This document shows, in pieces, positions 9,059 through 17,833 of a DNA stretch of 52,147 bases. The notes under the pieces were generated by a model. The model was not told the DNA's origin. It searched no databases and saw only the letters and a list, made by a program, of their open reading frames with translations. Source of the DNA: an uncultured Clostridia bacterium (GTDB lineage Bacteria > Bacillota > Clostridia > Christensenellales > Borkfalkiaceae); NCBI GenBank assembly GCA_947175515.1, contig CAMWNA010000002.1, positions 1-52,147 on the forward strand. The letters are read 5' to 3'. Both the position numbers and the translations under genes were made by a program. Numbering within the stretch: position 1 is the first letter of the stretch; the number at the start of each line of letters is the position of its first letter.

Positions 9059-9748
9059 TTACATCTCAGGCTCGTCAGGCTCACGCTCTTTTTCCGCACA
9101 GCCGCTTGCGCCGCCCGTCCAACCCGCCTCAAGTTCCTCGGCGATCTTCTCTGCTTCGGCATTTGCTACGCCGAGAAAATTGTATCTTTCCCAACGGCAA
9201 CGTTCGCCGTCAGCGCAAAAGTAACCGTAACAAGCATTACCCGACGCACTTGGTTTTACACCGAATCCCGACTGTACACGAAACAACTGATATTCGGGCT
9301 TGCGGTATTTCTCGCATAATTTATCAAGCGGAATAATACAAACTTTGCCCGAATTGTCCAACGCACCGTCGGCAGGTGCTTCATACATTGTTCTGCAACA
9401 GTCCGCTTTCGTAAACTCACTTAATCCCTTGTCTGCCAATACCGCGTTTATAGCTTTAATGCGTTTATCACATACAATAAGGTCTTTTTGCAATTCCTGT
9501 TTACAGTCTTTGAGATACTTTTTTTGATCTCTTATAAACTCGCCGACTTTTTGATCAATGGCTTTTGCATCATTTAAGGTTGTTTCAACAAGTAAGTTTT
9601 CATTCGCTTCGTCATAACCAACGTAGAAATTGCGAAGTTCCTTCCCGTTTTTATCGTACAGATGCGGGTAGGCATTCTGCATTTTGTTGACTTGTACAAT
9701 GCCGTTTTCGTCTTTGAGATTGTCTAACTGCTTATTTATGAAAATCAT
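9059..9748 (-). CDS. Hypothetical protein (229 aa)
   Basis: A helical, coiled-coil-prone middle (about 65-110, with lysine and glutamine heptad-like spacing) is followed by a compact C-terminal domain containing CYGYFCADGERCRWER (about 180-195). The end, EPDEPEM, is encoded by the shared gene-end module GAGATGTAAGGGAG, which also serves as ribosome site for the next gene. The family was not recognised. Confidence 0.55.
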   Translation of the reverse strand: MIFINKQLDNLKDENGIVQVNKMQNAYPHLYDKNGKELRNFYVGYDEANENLLVETTLNDAKAIDQKVGEFIRDQKKYLKDCKQELQKDLIVCDKRIKAINAVLADKGLSEFTKADCCRTMYEAPADGALDNSGKVCIIPLDKLCEKYRKPEYQLFRVQSGFGVKPSASGNACYGYFCADGERCRWERYNFLGVANAEAEKIAEELEAGWTGGASGCAEKEREPDEPEM

Positions 9749-9756
9749 GTTCCCCC

Positions 9757-10113
9757 TTACATTTCCGCTTTGGAAGTTTGTTCGCCGCTCATTCTAATAC
9801 GTTCTTCTTCCTCGCGTTCCAAATCTTCGTCAAGCGGCTCATAGTTCTCAACGTAGTTCGTATAATAGTTGACATCAAAACCGCTTTCATCTTCCAAAAC
9901 ATCAGAGACTTCTTCGCGGCTTACAAGTTCAGTGATTATCTCATCGGTATGCTCACGCGCAAACTGTTCGTCCTCGCCAAAATTTTCATATTGCGAAATC
10001 CAATTACCGTATGTAGAATGGCTTGTACCTTCTTTTATAATCGCATCTGCAATTTCTTTTATCTTGACTTGTTCGGGCGAAAGTTGTTCCGTCTGCTTGT
10101 TATCTAAACTCAT
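9757..10113 (-). CDS. Acidic hypothetical protein (118 aa)
   Basis: It is strongly acidic (about a quarter Asp/Glu), helical, with a DEDLEREEEERIRM tail segment and terminal KAEM. Acidic small proteins on conjugative elements are sometimes DNA mimics that block restriction enzymes (ArdA, Ocr types), but I see no ArdA motif, so that role is only a possibility. The start follows a TAAGGGACGG site created by the preceding gene end. Confidence 0.55.
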   Translation of the reverse strand: MSLDNKQTEQLSPEQVKIKEIADAIIKEGTSHSTYGNWISQYENFGEDEQFAREHTDEIITELVSREEVSDVLEDESGFDVNYYTNYVENYEPLDEDLEREEEERIRMSGEQTSKAEM

Positions 10114-10122
10114 AGCCGTCCC

Positions 10123-10680
10123 TTACATTTCCGCTTCGGGTTTACTCTGCAACGCCCGCTGTCCGTCTATAAAACGGTTAGCCGCCCACCTTGCGTTTTC
10201 GTTCAACTGTCTTTGGAACGCTTGATTGGTTTTAGAGAAAACAAAGCCGAGATGTCTCAACTTCTGATAAGTCGCATTGTCTACTCTGCCGCCGCCCTCG
10301 AAAATAATCTGCAATCTTTTAATTTCCTGATTTTCCACGACCTCGAAGCCCAAGCCGTCCGTATTGTATGTAGCTTCCTCACGGCTCTTTTCCGCTTCCA
10401 ACTGCTTGATGCGCTGTTTCGTTCTTCTGATTTCCTGATTTGAGTTCTGCAACTGCCATGCGGGGTGCGGCTGCTTTTCCCATGAATAGCCGCCCGCAAT
10501 TTCCTCGTCCAACCTTTTCGCTTTTTCTTCGGGCATATCTGGATAACCGACCATAGTGCCTTTTTTGCGAAAATACTCGTTTCGCTTCTTCATTTTCTCG
10601 TGATTGGCTTCCTGCTCTGCCAACCTTTCTTTCAACGCTTCCAATGCGTTATCGTCCGTCGAATAAATTACCTTACCCAA
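10123..10680 (-). CDS. Coiled-coil protein with DUF3560-like tail (185 aa)
   Basis: Residues about 12-40 and 75-105 are charged helices likely to form coiled coils. The C-terminal part (LRHLGFVFSKTNQAFQRQL, then NARWAANRFI) resembles the tail of DUF3560-type proteins of mobile elements. The start is TTG at 10680, nine bases after a GGAGG, overlapping the last codons of the upstream gene. No ATG fits. It ends in PEAEM, the shared end module. Confidence 0.55.
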   Translation of the reverse strand: MGKVIYSTDDNALEALKERLAEQEANHEKMKKRNEYFRKKGTMVGYPDMPEEKAKRLDEEIAGGYSWEKQPHPAWQLQNSNQEIRRTKQRIKQLEAEKSREEATYNTDGLGFEVVENQEIKRLQIIFEGGGRVDNATYQKLRHLGFVFSKTNQAFQRQLNENARWAANRFIDGQRALQSKPEAEM

Positions 10681-11035
10681 GTTCGCTTTCCTCCTCTAAA
10701 ATGTCGCTGTGATATTTTTTGTTGTATCGTTTGATGAAGTCGTTTATTTCTTCCCAATTAACCGTGCTTGCATATTCGTCTTTCAAGTAATAATCATACA
10801 AACGCGCTAACACGCTTTTTCCGTTCTCATACAGACAACGGAACCCGTCTGCATCAAGATAATGCGTTTCACTGTCTGCCGTAAGAAAGTCCTTTAACTC
10901 GTTATAGAAATGAATTTGATAAGCATCGTTAAAGATTTCTTCTTTTGACTTTTGCATTTCGGCGGCATAGAAATCGTTATATTCCTGCGTAACATTTTCC
11001 GCTACCGCCGCACGATAATCTATTTCTTCCGTCAT
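10673..11035 (-). CDS. DUF3848-like protein (120 aa)
   Basis: It aligns by eye with the proteins at 7339-7596 and 14186-14515: 'DYRAAVAENVTQEYNDFY', then 'KEEIFNDAY', then a second helical half. The start is placed at 11035 because its ATG overlaps the upstream stop as ATGA; the longer frame lies wholly inside that gene. It is probably one of three diverged copies within this operon, function unknown. Confidence 0.6.
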   Translation of the reverse strand: MTEEIDYRAAVAENVTQEYNDFYAAEMQKSKEEIFNDAYQIHFYNELKDFLTADSETHYLDADGFRCLYENGKSVLARLYDYYLKDEYASTVNWEEINDFIKRYNKKYHSDILEEESELG

Positions 11036-11628
11036 TCCATTTCCTCCTCTGCCAAAGCGTTCTTTATAGACTGCGCATTTTTTTTCGATATGCAACCTAT
11101 TTCCGTTAAGCGTTTCAGACAATAGTTTCTATATTCTTCGTCCTGCCATTCAACGTGGAAAAACTCATCGCCACATACAGGCTCTTGTCCTTTACGATCC
11201 ACGCCGTCCGCAAATTCGGGCAAGTACACTTTTTCATACGCCCACCGTGCTTCAATCCAATAACCGTTTTCGTCCGAATCGTTACACCACTCGTTCCATA
11301 ACGTATCAGGGTTTTGCCATGTCAGCTCGTCAAATAGCTCTGCTGCCAAGCTCTCGCTATTTGTAAGATTGATTAAGTCCTGTCGGGTATATTGCGCCTG
11401 CAATTCGTCCGTAGGTACTCGCTCGGCTTTGCCGTCGGGAAAGCCGTATTCGGGAATATAGACTATTTCGTTTTTGTCCTTATACCGCCACGGCTCGTGA
11501 AACGCTACGCTGTTCTTATAGATAAAACCGTCGCTGCCGCCGTTCGCACAATATTCGCTTGAATACAGATATTGTCCGTCTTTACTCTTTTCTTTTCTGC
11601 CACGATTTTCGTCCTTATATCTTGCCAT
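11032..11628 (-). CDS. Hypothetical protein (198 aa)
   Basis: The protein is rich in aromatic and acidic residues with several Trp (WNEWCND near 110), soluble, with no recognised motif. Its ATG follows the previous stop directly (TAAATG), so it depends on re-initiation. It ends in EEEME, a variant of the shared gene-end module. Confidence 0.55.
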   Translation of the reverse strand: MARYKDENRGRKEKSKDGQYLYSSEYCANGGSDGFIYKNSVAFHEPWRYKDKNEIVYIPEYGFPDGKAERVPTDELQAQYTRQDLINLTNSESLAAELFDELTWQNPDTLWNEWCNDSDENGYWIEARWAYEKVYLPEFADGVDRKGQEPVCGDEFFHVEWQDEEYRNYCLKRLTEIGCISKKNAQSIKNALAEEEME

Positions 11629-12249
11629 TTACATCTCCGCTTCGCTCTGCATAAACTTATCGAAAGCACGTTTATCTGCGCCTTTAAGGTATTGGGAAAA
11701 GTTCTTTAACGCCGCTTTGAGATTGTGTTCTTCATAAGATACACCGCAGATGTGCCGCTCATTTATTCCCATTGCCGTACACGCATAGCTTTTCCACTCG
11801 CCCTTGTAATACACTTCACCGATCTCGATTTTTCTGTCGTTTTCTTCGTCCGAAAACTCATTGATAGTAACGGCTTCCATAATGTTCCAAAGCGTTCCGT
11901 TAGTATGCCCTTGCATTAGATAGTCGTAAACCTCTTTCGGCTCATACTGCTCTTTCATACAGTCAAGGAAATGCAAAGCATTGTCCTCGGTTAAATGCGC
12001 TATGTATGCGGCATCGTCTTTCATATCGGGCAGATAAGCATACAGCGGCATTACACGCCCGTCGCAAAACGGCTCTTGCTCTGACGTAGGGGCAGATACA
12101 ATAAGACCGTCGCCGCACTTTACCACGTTGCCTTTATCGGGTATGCCTTCTTTTGCCTTGCAGATAAAAACATCGTCGTTAAGCAATTCGTAAAAATATT
12201 CCTTTAACGTATCATCCAACTGCTCAATGATTTTATTCTTAACTTGCAT
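11629..12249 (-). CDS. Hypothetical protein (206 aa)
   Basis: A soluble alpha/beta protein; no known motif was recognised. Its ATG lies inside the end of the methyltransferase gene (11-base overlap), so the two are translated together. It ends in QSEAEM, encoded by the shared GCGGAGATGTAA module. It could be a partner of the methyltransferase, but only its position suggests this. Confidence 0.55.
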   Translation of the reverse strand: MQVKNKIIEQLDDTLKEYFYELLNDDVFICKAKEGIPDKGNVVKCGDGLIVSAPTSEQEPFCDGRVMPLYAYLPDMKDDAAYIAHLTEDNALHFLDCMKEQYEPKEVYDYLMQGHTNGTLWNIMEAVTINEFSDEENDRKIEIGEVYYKGEWKSYACTAMGINERHICGVSYEEHNLKAALKNFSQYLKGADKRAFDKFMQSEAEM

Positions 12250-13357
12250 CCCTTTCTTGCCCCCTCATAAAGTCAAATAACGGTAGTTCGTATATTAACT
12301 GCTCAGGCGTTTTCTTTCGTGCTTGGTACACTTTTTCTTCCCAATTCTCAACGCCGTACAGCACACCGAATATCGCCATTAAAGCCGTTACAACAATGCT
12401 ATTCCCTGCCTGCGCATACAAGTCGGCTTCCTTTACATTGTCAGTCCTACTTCCGTCTACGACCTTATAACGGCACTTGCCGTAGTCGTCGTCTGTAAAA
12501 CCCATAAGCCTGAAACTTTCTAATGGCGTTACGCGCCTAATGATCGGATTGTCTTTATCTCGGTCATCATAGATTTTTACTCCGTGCGTTGCATCGTTTG
12601 AACACAACAAACAAGCCGCAATACCGTCAATCGAAATGATGATATTGTCTTGTCTGTAATTCGTCCAATTCAGTTCGCCGCAACGAATAATGTAGTGCGT
12701 ATTGCCGTATAATGTCGGCTTTTCGATAACCGCATTTTTTATGATTTCTTCCGTAAGTTGCGGCACGTCTTTATCTAAAACGTGTTTTAAGCGCACACCT
12801 GAATCGTACCCTATTGGAAACTCAAACCCGCAATCGACGTCTTTCCGAATAGCAACCACAAACAGTCTTTCCCTGTTCTGCGGAACATTGAAATACTTTG
12901 CGTTTACGACTTCGGAATATACGTTGTAACCGTAAGCCAACAACATAAAATAAAACCTGCGGAAATTATGTAAGTGGTTTTGCGTGAGTACCCCCGGCAC
13001 GTTTTCCCAAACGACAACCTTTGGCTTCGATATGGCAATAAATTGTAAGTAACTCCACATAAGACTCGATTTCGTTCCGCTACCCTCGTCTCCGCCTTCG
13101 CCTTTGCCTGCCGTTGAGAAGCTCTGACACGGTGTTCCACCAACAAGCAAATCAATATCAAGCGGCACAGGCTTTTCGTTGACTTCCGTAAGGCTTCCGA
13201 AATTCTTATCTCTGCCTACTCCGTGAATTGCACAGTATGACTTTATCGCCGCTTCGTCGATCTCGCTGAAACACGCAAGTTCATACGGTATTCCGAGCCT
13301 TGTTAAAGCCTTTTCGGGCGCACCGATTCCACTACATACCGTCGCTATTTTAAGCAC
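12239..13357 (-). CDS. DNA (cytosine-5) methyltransferase (372 aa)
   Basis: All main C5-methyltransferase motifs are present in order: motif I CSGIGAPE (8-15), motif IV GGTPCQSFS with catalytic Cys77, motif VI WENVPG (117-122), motif VIII PQNRERLF (159-166), a target-recognition region, RRVTPLESFRLMGF (motif IX region) and AGNSIV (motif X, about 316). Length is normal and nothing essential is missing. It transfers methyl from SAM to C5 of cytosine. The start is GTG at 13357, sharing its G with the previous TAG stop. No restriction endonuclease gene is beside it, so it is an orphan, as expected for an element that masks its own DNA from host restriction. Confidence 0.93.
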   Translation of the reverse strand: MLKIATVCSGIGAPEKALTRLGIPYELACFSEIDEAAIKSYCAIHGVGRDKNFGSLTEVNEKPVPLDIDLLVGGTPCQSFSTAGKGEGGDEGSGTKSSLMWSYLQFIAISKPKVVVWENVPGVLTQNHLHNFRRFYFMLLAYGYNVYSEVVNAKYFNVPQNRERLFVVAIRKDVDCGFEFPIGYDSGVRLKHVLDKDVPQLTEEIIKNAVIEKPTLYGNTHYIIRCGELNWTNYRQDNIIISIDGIAACLLCSNDATHGVKIYDDRDKDNPIIRRVTPLESFRLMGFTDDDYGKCRYKVVDGSRTDNVKEADLYAQAGNSIVVTALMAIFGVLYGVENWEEKVYQARKKTPEQLIYELPLFDFMRGQERDAS

Positions 13358-13773
13358 TATCCCGCCTCCGCTTCACTTTCTTCCAAAGTTTCGTCATCGC
13401 CCAAAGCATCATCTTCGGGCATAGGAAAACCGTCTCTGTCTTGATATTTAAGACCGTTCTTTTTATCGTAGGTAACGGATTCCTCATAGTGTCCGTCTAC
13501 TCTGTACATCGTAAGTCGTTTTACTCCGTACTCTCGACAAACGGCTTCTAACGACTTTTCGCAAGTTCCCAAGCCCATAACAATATCGTCCATCAAGCCT
13601 ATGCGCGGTTGAAAACTTATACAGCGAAAAGCTAAACCATGTTCGTTGTCGTAGCTTTCAATTTCGTCTCTCTCCTCAACGTTAAAACCGTCCATATTGT
13701 TCGGGTAAAACAAGTCCATAAACTCGTCGGCTTTCTCTATCGGCAACACAACCGACATACTGCTATCGAACAT
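13357..13773 (-). CDS. Hypothetical protein, tandem paralogue 1 (138 aa)
   Basis: It is a paralogue of the next gene upstream: both begin with 'VVLP' and an 'EF..LF/YF' helix, and share ESVTYDKKNG / ESITFDEKDK toward the C-terminus. The start at 13773 uses an ATG overlapping the previous stop (TAATG). It ends in SEAEAG. The fold may be ferredoxin-like, as guessed for the protein at 6818-7342, but this is weak. Confidence 0.55.
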   Translation of the reverse strand: MFDSSMSVVLPIEKADEFMDLFYPNNMDGFNVEERDEIESYDNEHGLAFRCISFQPRIGLMDDIVMGLGTCEKSLEAVCREYGVKRLTMYRVDGHYEESVTYDKKNGLKYQDRDGFPMPEDDALGDDETLEESEAEAG

Positions 13774-14186
13774 TATTCCGCCTCCGCTTCCGATTTCGCC
13801 TTTAATTCGTATGATGTATTCCCTTCTATCCACGCATCCGAATCGTATCTACAAACTTTGTCTTTTTCATCGAACGTGATACTTTCGTTAAAATCTTCTT
13901 CATCATTTCGCGCATCAATATCCAAAGACGCAAGACTGAGATTGTAACAAACATCTCTTATGTCATTATCTTGGCTTTCAATTAGACACGCTTCCAAACT
14001 CGTATTACACGAAATATCGTAAATGCGTTTTTGATACCCTGATTTCTCTGCGCTCTCGCTTTCCGTCAGCGTTATTTCGGTATTTGGAAAACTGTATTCA
14101 TAGTCTTGGTCGAAATATCGTTCAAACTCTCCAATATGTTCTTCAGGAAGCACTACTACCATACAGCCATTTGCGTATGTACTCAT
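13773..14186 (-). CDS. Hypothetical protein, tandem paralogue 2 (137 aa)
   Basis: Tandem copy of the preceding family, with CMVVVLPEEHIGEFERYF near the N-terminus and ESITFDEKDK near residue 115. It is acidic and ends in KSEAEAE. The start ATG overlaps the upstream stop as TAATG. The clear but low similarity of the two neighbours points to an old local duplication. Confidence 0.55.
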   Translation of the reverse strand: MSTYANGCMVVVLPEEHIGEFERYFDQDYEYSFPNTEITLTESESAEKSGYQKRIYDISCNTSLEACLIESQDNDIRDVCYNLSLASLDIDARNDEEDFNESITFDEKDKVCRYDSDAWIEGNTSYELKAKSEAEAE

Positions 14187-14515
14187 TACGCCGCCTGCCT
14201 TTGCCGCTCGTTATTCTCACGATGCAACTTGATAAGCTGACGAAGGTAGTCTCTTGTCTGTCGCGGCAATTCACTCACTACGAATACGTCCCAAAGTTTC
14301 TGTATAATCTTTTCGCCCAAAAACTCAACATATTCTTCGTCGTGCAATACGTCGTCCATAAGGTACTTATGCACTTCTTTATAGAACGTAATTTTGAGCG
14401 AATTATCGTAAACCTTTTCGATACCGCCGCGCACTTGAATACGTCGAAAATCGTCATATTCTTTTTGCACTTGTACAAAAAATGCTCTGCGCACTTCTTC
14501 TATATCTTGTTTCAT
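14186..14515 (-). CDS. DUF3848-like protein (109 aa)
   Basis: Third member of the helical family at 7339 and 10673: VQKEYDDFRRI, then GIEKVYDNSL, then a C-terminal helix rich in Arg/Lys. The start at 14515 overlaps the upstream stop as ATGA; the longer frame is inside that gene. This copy has a more basic C-terminus (RENNERQRQAA) than its relatives. Confidence 0.55.
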   Translation of the reverse strand: MKQDIEEVRRAFFVQVQKEYDDFRRIQVRGGIEKVYDNSLKITFYKEVHKYLMDDVLHDEEYVEFLGEKIIQKLWDVFVVSELPRQTRDYLRQLIKLHRENNERQRQAA

Positions 14516-15333
14516 TCCTGTTCCATTTCCTTTTGGTTTTTGATATACACTCTGCGCTTCATCATGATTTCTTCGGTCTGTTCCTCGATATAAAAGTCGA
14601 TATTGTCTTTCAATTCGGGAAAACTGTCCATACACTTCTGCGCTTCTTCTTCCGTCGCAAACGGTTTGGCTTCCGATAAATCTTCGGTAACTAATAACCG
14701 CTTATTGGAACGCCTGCGGAAATACACCTTTTTCGGCTCGTCGCCCTCTCGGATTAACATTCCCGATATGGTGTACCATTGCGCCGTCTGCTTATACAAT
14801 TCCTTGAATTGTCCTTTGATGTGCAAGGCATTCAGGTTTCTGTTATTAAAACCGATATACACACCGTCGCCAAGTTTTTCCTGCATATCGGCAACCGTTG
14901 ACAAAAGTTCTTCTTCGCCCTCGATAAGCATTTTCATTTCATCGGAAAAGCCTTCTTTGCGACATCCGACATACAAACCGTTTTTGGCTTCTTCCAACTG
15001 CTCGACTGTTACGGCATTTTTTAATCCGGTAGTAAAAAACCTGCGCAGATCATTCGGCGTCTCAAAGAACTGCCCTTTGCCGTAAGCAAGCATTGTTGAG
15101 CCGTCCTCGTTGATGCTATCGGCTATGCGACGGAATATCTGATACTGCAATTCGCCCATAGTGAAGAACATTTTTTGAGACTTCTCATCTTTCAAAACCG
15201 TCCACTTTTTCTGCGGATAATATCTGCCGTTTATTCGTTCCTTTACGTTGCTTTCGCCTAATTGCAACATAAAGAAATATCTGCCGTCGCTTAACTGAAC
15301 AAGCCTTTTGTCGTAGAGAATTGTATAGCCCAT
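14512..15333 (-). CDS. Hypothetical protein (273 aa)
   Basis: The N-terminus is strand-rich (MGYTILYDKRLVQLSDGRYF), followed by a helical region and a C-terminal basic part (RRRSNKRLLVTEDL). There is no membrane segment and no known catalytic motif. Proteins of this look sit in the same kind of cargo block on other Clostridia elements, but I cannot name the family. Confidence 0.55.
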   Translation of the reverse strand: MGYTILYDKRLVQLSDGRYFFMLQLGESNVKERINGRYYPQKKWTVLKDEKSQKMFFTMGELQYQIFRRIADSINEDGSTMLAYGKGQFFETPNDLRRFFTTGLKNAVTVEQLEEAKNGLYVGCRKEGFSDEMKMLIEGEEELLSTVADMQEKLGDGVYIGFNNRNLNALHIKGQFKELYKQTAQWYTISGMLIREGDEPKKVYFRRRSNKRLLVTEDLSEAKPFATEEEAQKCMDSFPELKDNIDFYIEEQTEEIMMKRRVYIKNQKEMEQE

Positions 15334-15340
15334 ACCGTCC

Positions 15341-15931
15341 TCACATCATCGCTGCATACGCCGACGAATGCTTTTCCATTTTCTCGAATAAGCCGCCGAA
15401 CTCGTCATTGCACGACTCGCGCATCTCACTCAATACGTTAGTTAAATCGTCGCCGAAAAAGCCGGAACAAGTATCTACTTCTTCCCCCTGTCCGTCCATA
15501 ATCTTAAAAGCATAACAATCGCCTTGAAGATATTGGTCGTACATTTTGGTTTCGGCTATGAGCATCTCACGGATACGGTCTGCTAACTTTTCGTCCAACT
15601 CGCAATGATACTCTTTCTGCGCCTGCTCTTTCGTAACGTATATGTAGCCCACCTGTCCGCTGTCAAAGCGGTCTCCGAAATCCGTGTTTGACATAGTAAT
15701 ACCGGAATGGTCGTACAGGTAAAGCGGCAGAATGACAAATGCGTTTTTATATTCGTCGCTTTCCTTAAACGCCTGTGGATCTTCGTACTCGTGTTTATCG
15801 CCGAGATTATAACGTCTGTGCCAACAAACCATTTTGCCGAGATTGTCCCACTCGCGGGGGCTTTCCGCATCTTCGTCGCGGAATACTTGCAATTTATATC
15901 CGCCGTCCGATACTGTCATTGAATCTTCCAT
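15341..15931 (-). CDS. Conserved mobile-element hypothetical protein (196 aa)
   Basis: The combination 'SPREWDNLGKMVCWHRRYNLGD' split over about residues 24-45, then LYLYDHSGITMS (about 71-82) and DSGQVGYIYV, is a pattern I associate with a widespread family of uncharacterised proteins on Firmicutes phages and ICEs. Its function is unknown. The strong conservation of Trp, His and Gly residues suggests a defined binding site. A GGGAGG site from the preceding gene's end precedes the ATG. Confidence 0.65.
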   Translation of the reverse strand: MEDSMTVSDGGYKLQVFRDEDAESPREWDNLGKMVCWHRRYNLGDKHEYEDPQAFKESDEYKNAFVILPLYLYDHSGITMSNTDFGDRFDSGQVGYIYVTKEQAQKEYHCELDEKLADRIREMLIAETKMYDQYLQGDCYAFKIMDGQGEEVDTCSGFFGDDLTNVLSEMRESCNDEFGGLFEKMEKHSSAYAAMM

Positions 15932-15942
15932 AAATTCCTCCC

Positions 15943-16818
15943 TTACATTTCTGCTGTGTTATGTGCCAAGCTCAAAGCCATATTAATTGTTCGTCTTGCA
16001 TAGTAGCCGCCGCTGTGATCCCACTTCGGTCTGTATAGTCCGCTTGAACGGAATATACTGTCTATCTGCCCTTCGTCTTGAGTCCAATACGCTAATATTC
16101 TCGCAAGCGCGAAATCTGCCGAGCTTTGCGTTTCATAACTGCCTTGCCAATCGCCACGGTAAAGCCGTTCAAACTTTGCGCCCTGCCGACTGTTGCGTAT
16201 TTTATCTATGAGTTCTCTATCCGTCTTTGTAGCTTGCTTGCGGACTATGGGCTTATATTCGACAGGCTGTCCGAGATACTGTTTATTCAGTTCCCCGATT
16301 CTGTCCGACAAGTCTCTTATTTCGGTGCTATCGCCCACAACGTTGCCCGTCATACAAACAAACCGTCTGTTGTCGTACATTTCAAGACCGAGCGTGTCAT
16401 TTTTCTTTCTTGCGTTTTCAGGCAGACTGCCGTAACACAGAAAGTGCAGCCCTTTACCGCTTACCGATGTTTCGCAATAGGTATCAAGACTTGATGCAAG
16501 TTCGAGCATCTTTTCTCTGACTTCGGCAGGCTTTTCGTCAACCTCGTCAATGTCAACGAAAACGATACCGCTTGTCAGCACAAAGCTCAAACCGTCCTGT
16601 TCGTGTGTCTGTGCATATCTTAATGCCGTATCAAAATCGCCCCACGTTGTCGGCTCATTGCTTTTCGCATAATCGCCTGTGATCGGCGAAATCATTGCTT
16701 TGCCCCAATGCCCTTCCTGCGGTTTAGCCTTAAAACACACCCATTGCTTTAACTTCTTTAATTCATCGGGTACGCTTTCAAGCTGCTTCCATTTCCGAAT
16801 GCTTGGCGTTCCCTTCAC
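15943..16818 (-). CDS. Primase-polymerase-like protein (291 aa)
   Basis: The N-terminal half looks like an archaeo-eukaryotic primase core: acidic FVDIDEV (87-93) and SGKGLHFLCYG (120-130). The C-terminal half has 'RQGAKFERLYRGDW', 'SSADFALARILAYW' and FRSSGLYRPKWD, as in the helical bundle of NrS-1-type phage primase-polymerases. No helicase domain follows, so it is a primase alone, probably for replication or second-strand synthesis after transfer. The start is GTG at 16818, overlapping the ArdC-like gene by 41 bases; its weak ribosome site makes the exact start uncertain. It ends in NTAEM, the shared module. Confidence 0.75.
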   Translation of the reverse strand: MKGTPSIRKWKQLESVPDELKKLKQWVCFKAKPQEGHWGKAMISPITGDYAKSNEPTTWGDFDTALRYAQTHEQDGLSFVLTSGIVFVDIDEVDEKPAEVREKMLELASSLDTYCETSVSGKGLHFLCYGSLPENARKKNDTLGLEMYDNRRFVCMTGNVVGDSTEIRDLSDRIGELNKQYLGQPVEYKPIVRKQATKTDRELIDKIRNSRQGAKFERLYRGDWQGSYETQSSADFALARILAYWTQDEGQIDSIFRSSGLYRPKWDHSGGYYARRTINMALSLAHNTAEM

Positions 16819-17809
16819 GAAAGGAATCGGGGGCTACCTCAACCCCGACGCCGACGGCGGTAGGGTTGGGCGCAGCCTGCGCTCTCTGCTGTTGGTCTTT
16901 GTAAAAGGCGCGGGCAACCTTGTCCATCACAAGTTTGGTACTTGCGCAGATAAGGTTGAGATTGTCGCGGAAAAGTCCCGTCTGTTCTTCGGTCATATTC
17001 TGCATATAGTCGAATTTATAACCGCTCGTATCGAGACCGAAGTGCGCCGCAAGAATACAACCTCTGCTGTCGGCTTCAATCTTCTCGGCGTTCTCGCCCG
17101 TCATGCCTTCAAAACTTCTGCCCTTGTAGTTGTCGTTGATTGCCTTGCTTGCCGCTTCGATTGCCGTCAGAGCCGTCGTTGCATTGTCCATGCCCTTGCA
17201 GATTTTAATGGTCTTTTTCTCTTTGTCGATTTTGTAATTTTCGTCGGCGGCAAACTCCGATTCGTCCGTGAATTTGTACTTCCAATGCTTTGCCGAGAGA
17301 GCGGCGAACACGCCGTCGAGAATGTTTTTCTTTTCCAAGTCGGATACTTTTTTGCCGATTGCATAAGGCTTATAGTCCGTTCCTTCCGTTGCCGAAATAT
17401 CGAATACAAAGACGGGATGAAACCCTACCGTTCTTTCGCGCGTGCGCACGATTTCGTTGCCGCTCTCGTCGAGCTTCGGCTGGTCGTTTTCGTCCTTTAC
17501 CGTTACCTGATATTCCTCTTTGGTAGGCGCAATAATTTCCATATTCGCCGCACCCTCTTTGATGTGTCTGCCCTCACGCGCCCACTCGTTCATGCCTTTG
17601 GCAACCGTCATATCGGGATTTTGTTCGAGCATAAGCATAATGTTGCTTACCGAATACTTGCTGTTTGCGCCGCATTTCAAAAGCAAGTCTTTATACTTGC
17701 CCTCGGCGATAATCTTCTTGTACTGCTCGTCGATTCTCTCGTTAATCGCATCGCGTTCTTCTACCGTGTAATCCGCTGCCACCGTTACCGCTTCTTTGTT
17801 CTGTTCCAT
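16778..17809 (-). CDS. ArdC/LtrC-like anti-restriction protein (343 aa)
   Basis: Residues about 45-95 fit the ArdC N-terminal domain (YSVSNIMLMLEQNPDMT, then MNEWAREGRHIKEG). The C-terminal half fits its protease-like domain (ADSRGCILAAHFGLDTSGY, about 246-264), but the HExxH zinc site of active ArdC is not visible: the corresponding helix reads TALTAIEAASKA. It is therefore likely a DNA-binding protein without protease activity. ArdC proteins bind ssDNA and protect incoming plasmids. The C-terminus is Gln/Ala/Pro-rich. It starts after AAGGAG and follows the PP-loop gene. Confidence 0.75.
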   Translation of the reverse strand: MEQNKEAVTVAADYTVEERDAINERIDEQYKKIIAEGKYKDLLLKCGANSKYSVSNIMLMLEQNPDMTVAKGMNEWAREGRHIKEGAANMEIIAPTKEEYQVTVKDENDQPKLDESGNEIVRTRERTVGFHPVFVFDISATEGTDYKPYAIGKKVSDLEKKNILDGVFAALSAKHWKYKFTDESEFAADENYKIDKEKKTIKICKGMDNATTALTAIEAASKAINDNYKGRSFEGMTGENAEKIEADSRGCILAAHFGLDTSGYKFDYMQNMTEEQTGLFRDNLNLICASTKLVMDKVARAFYKDQQQRAQAAPNPTAVGVGVEVAPDSFREGNAKHSEMEAA

Positions 17810-17833
17810 TTCTAACTCCTTAAAGATGATTTT

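Noticed and set aside
16679-17815. A 378-codon plus-strand open frame opposite the ArdC-like gene
   Set aside because: It mirrors the minus-strand gene, has no ribosome site, and its translation is rich in Phe/Arg/Cys without family features. The minus-strand reading has clear ArdC similarity.
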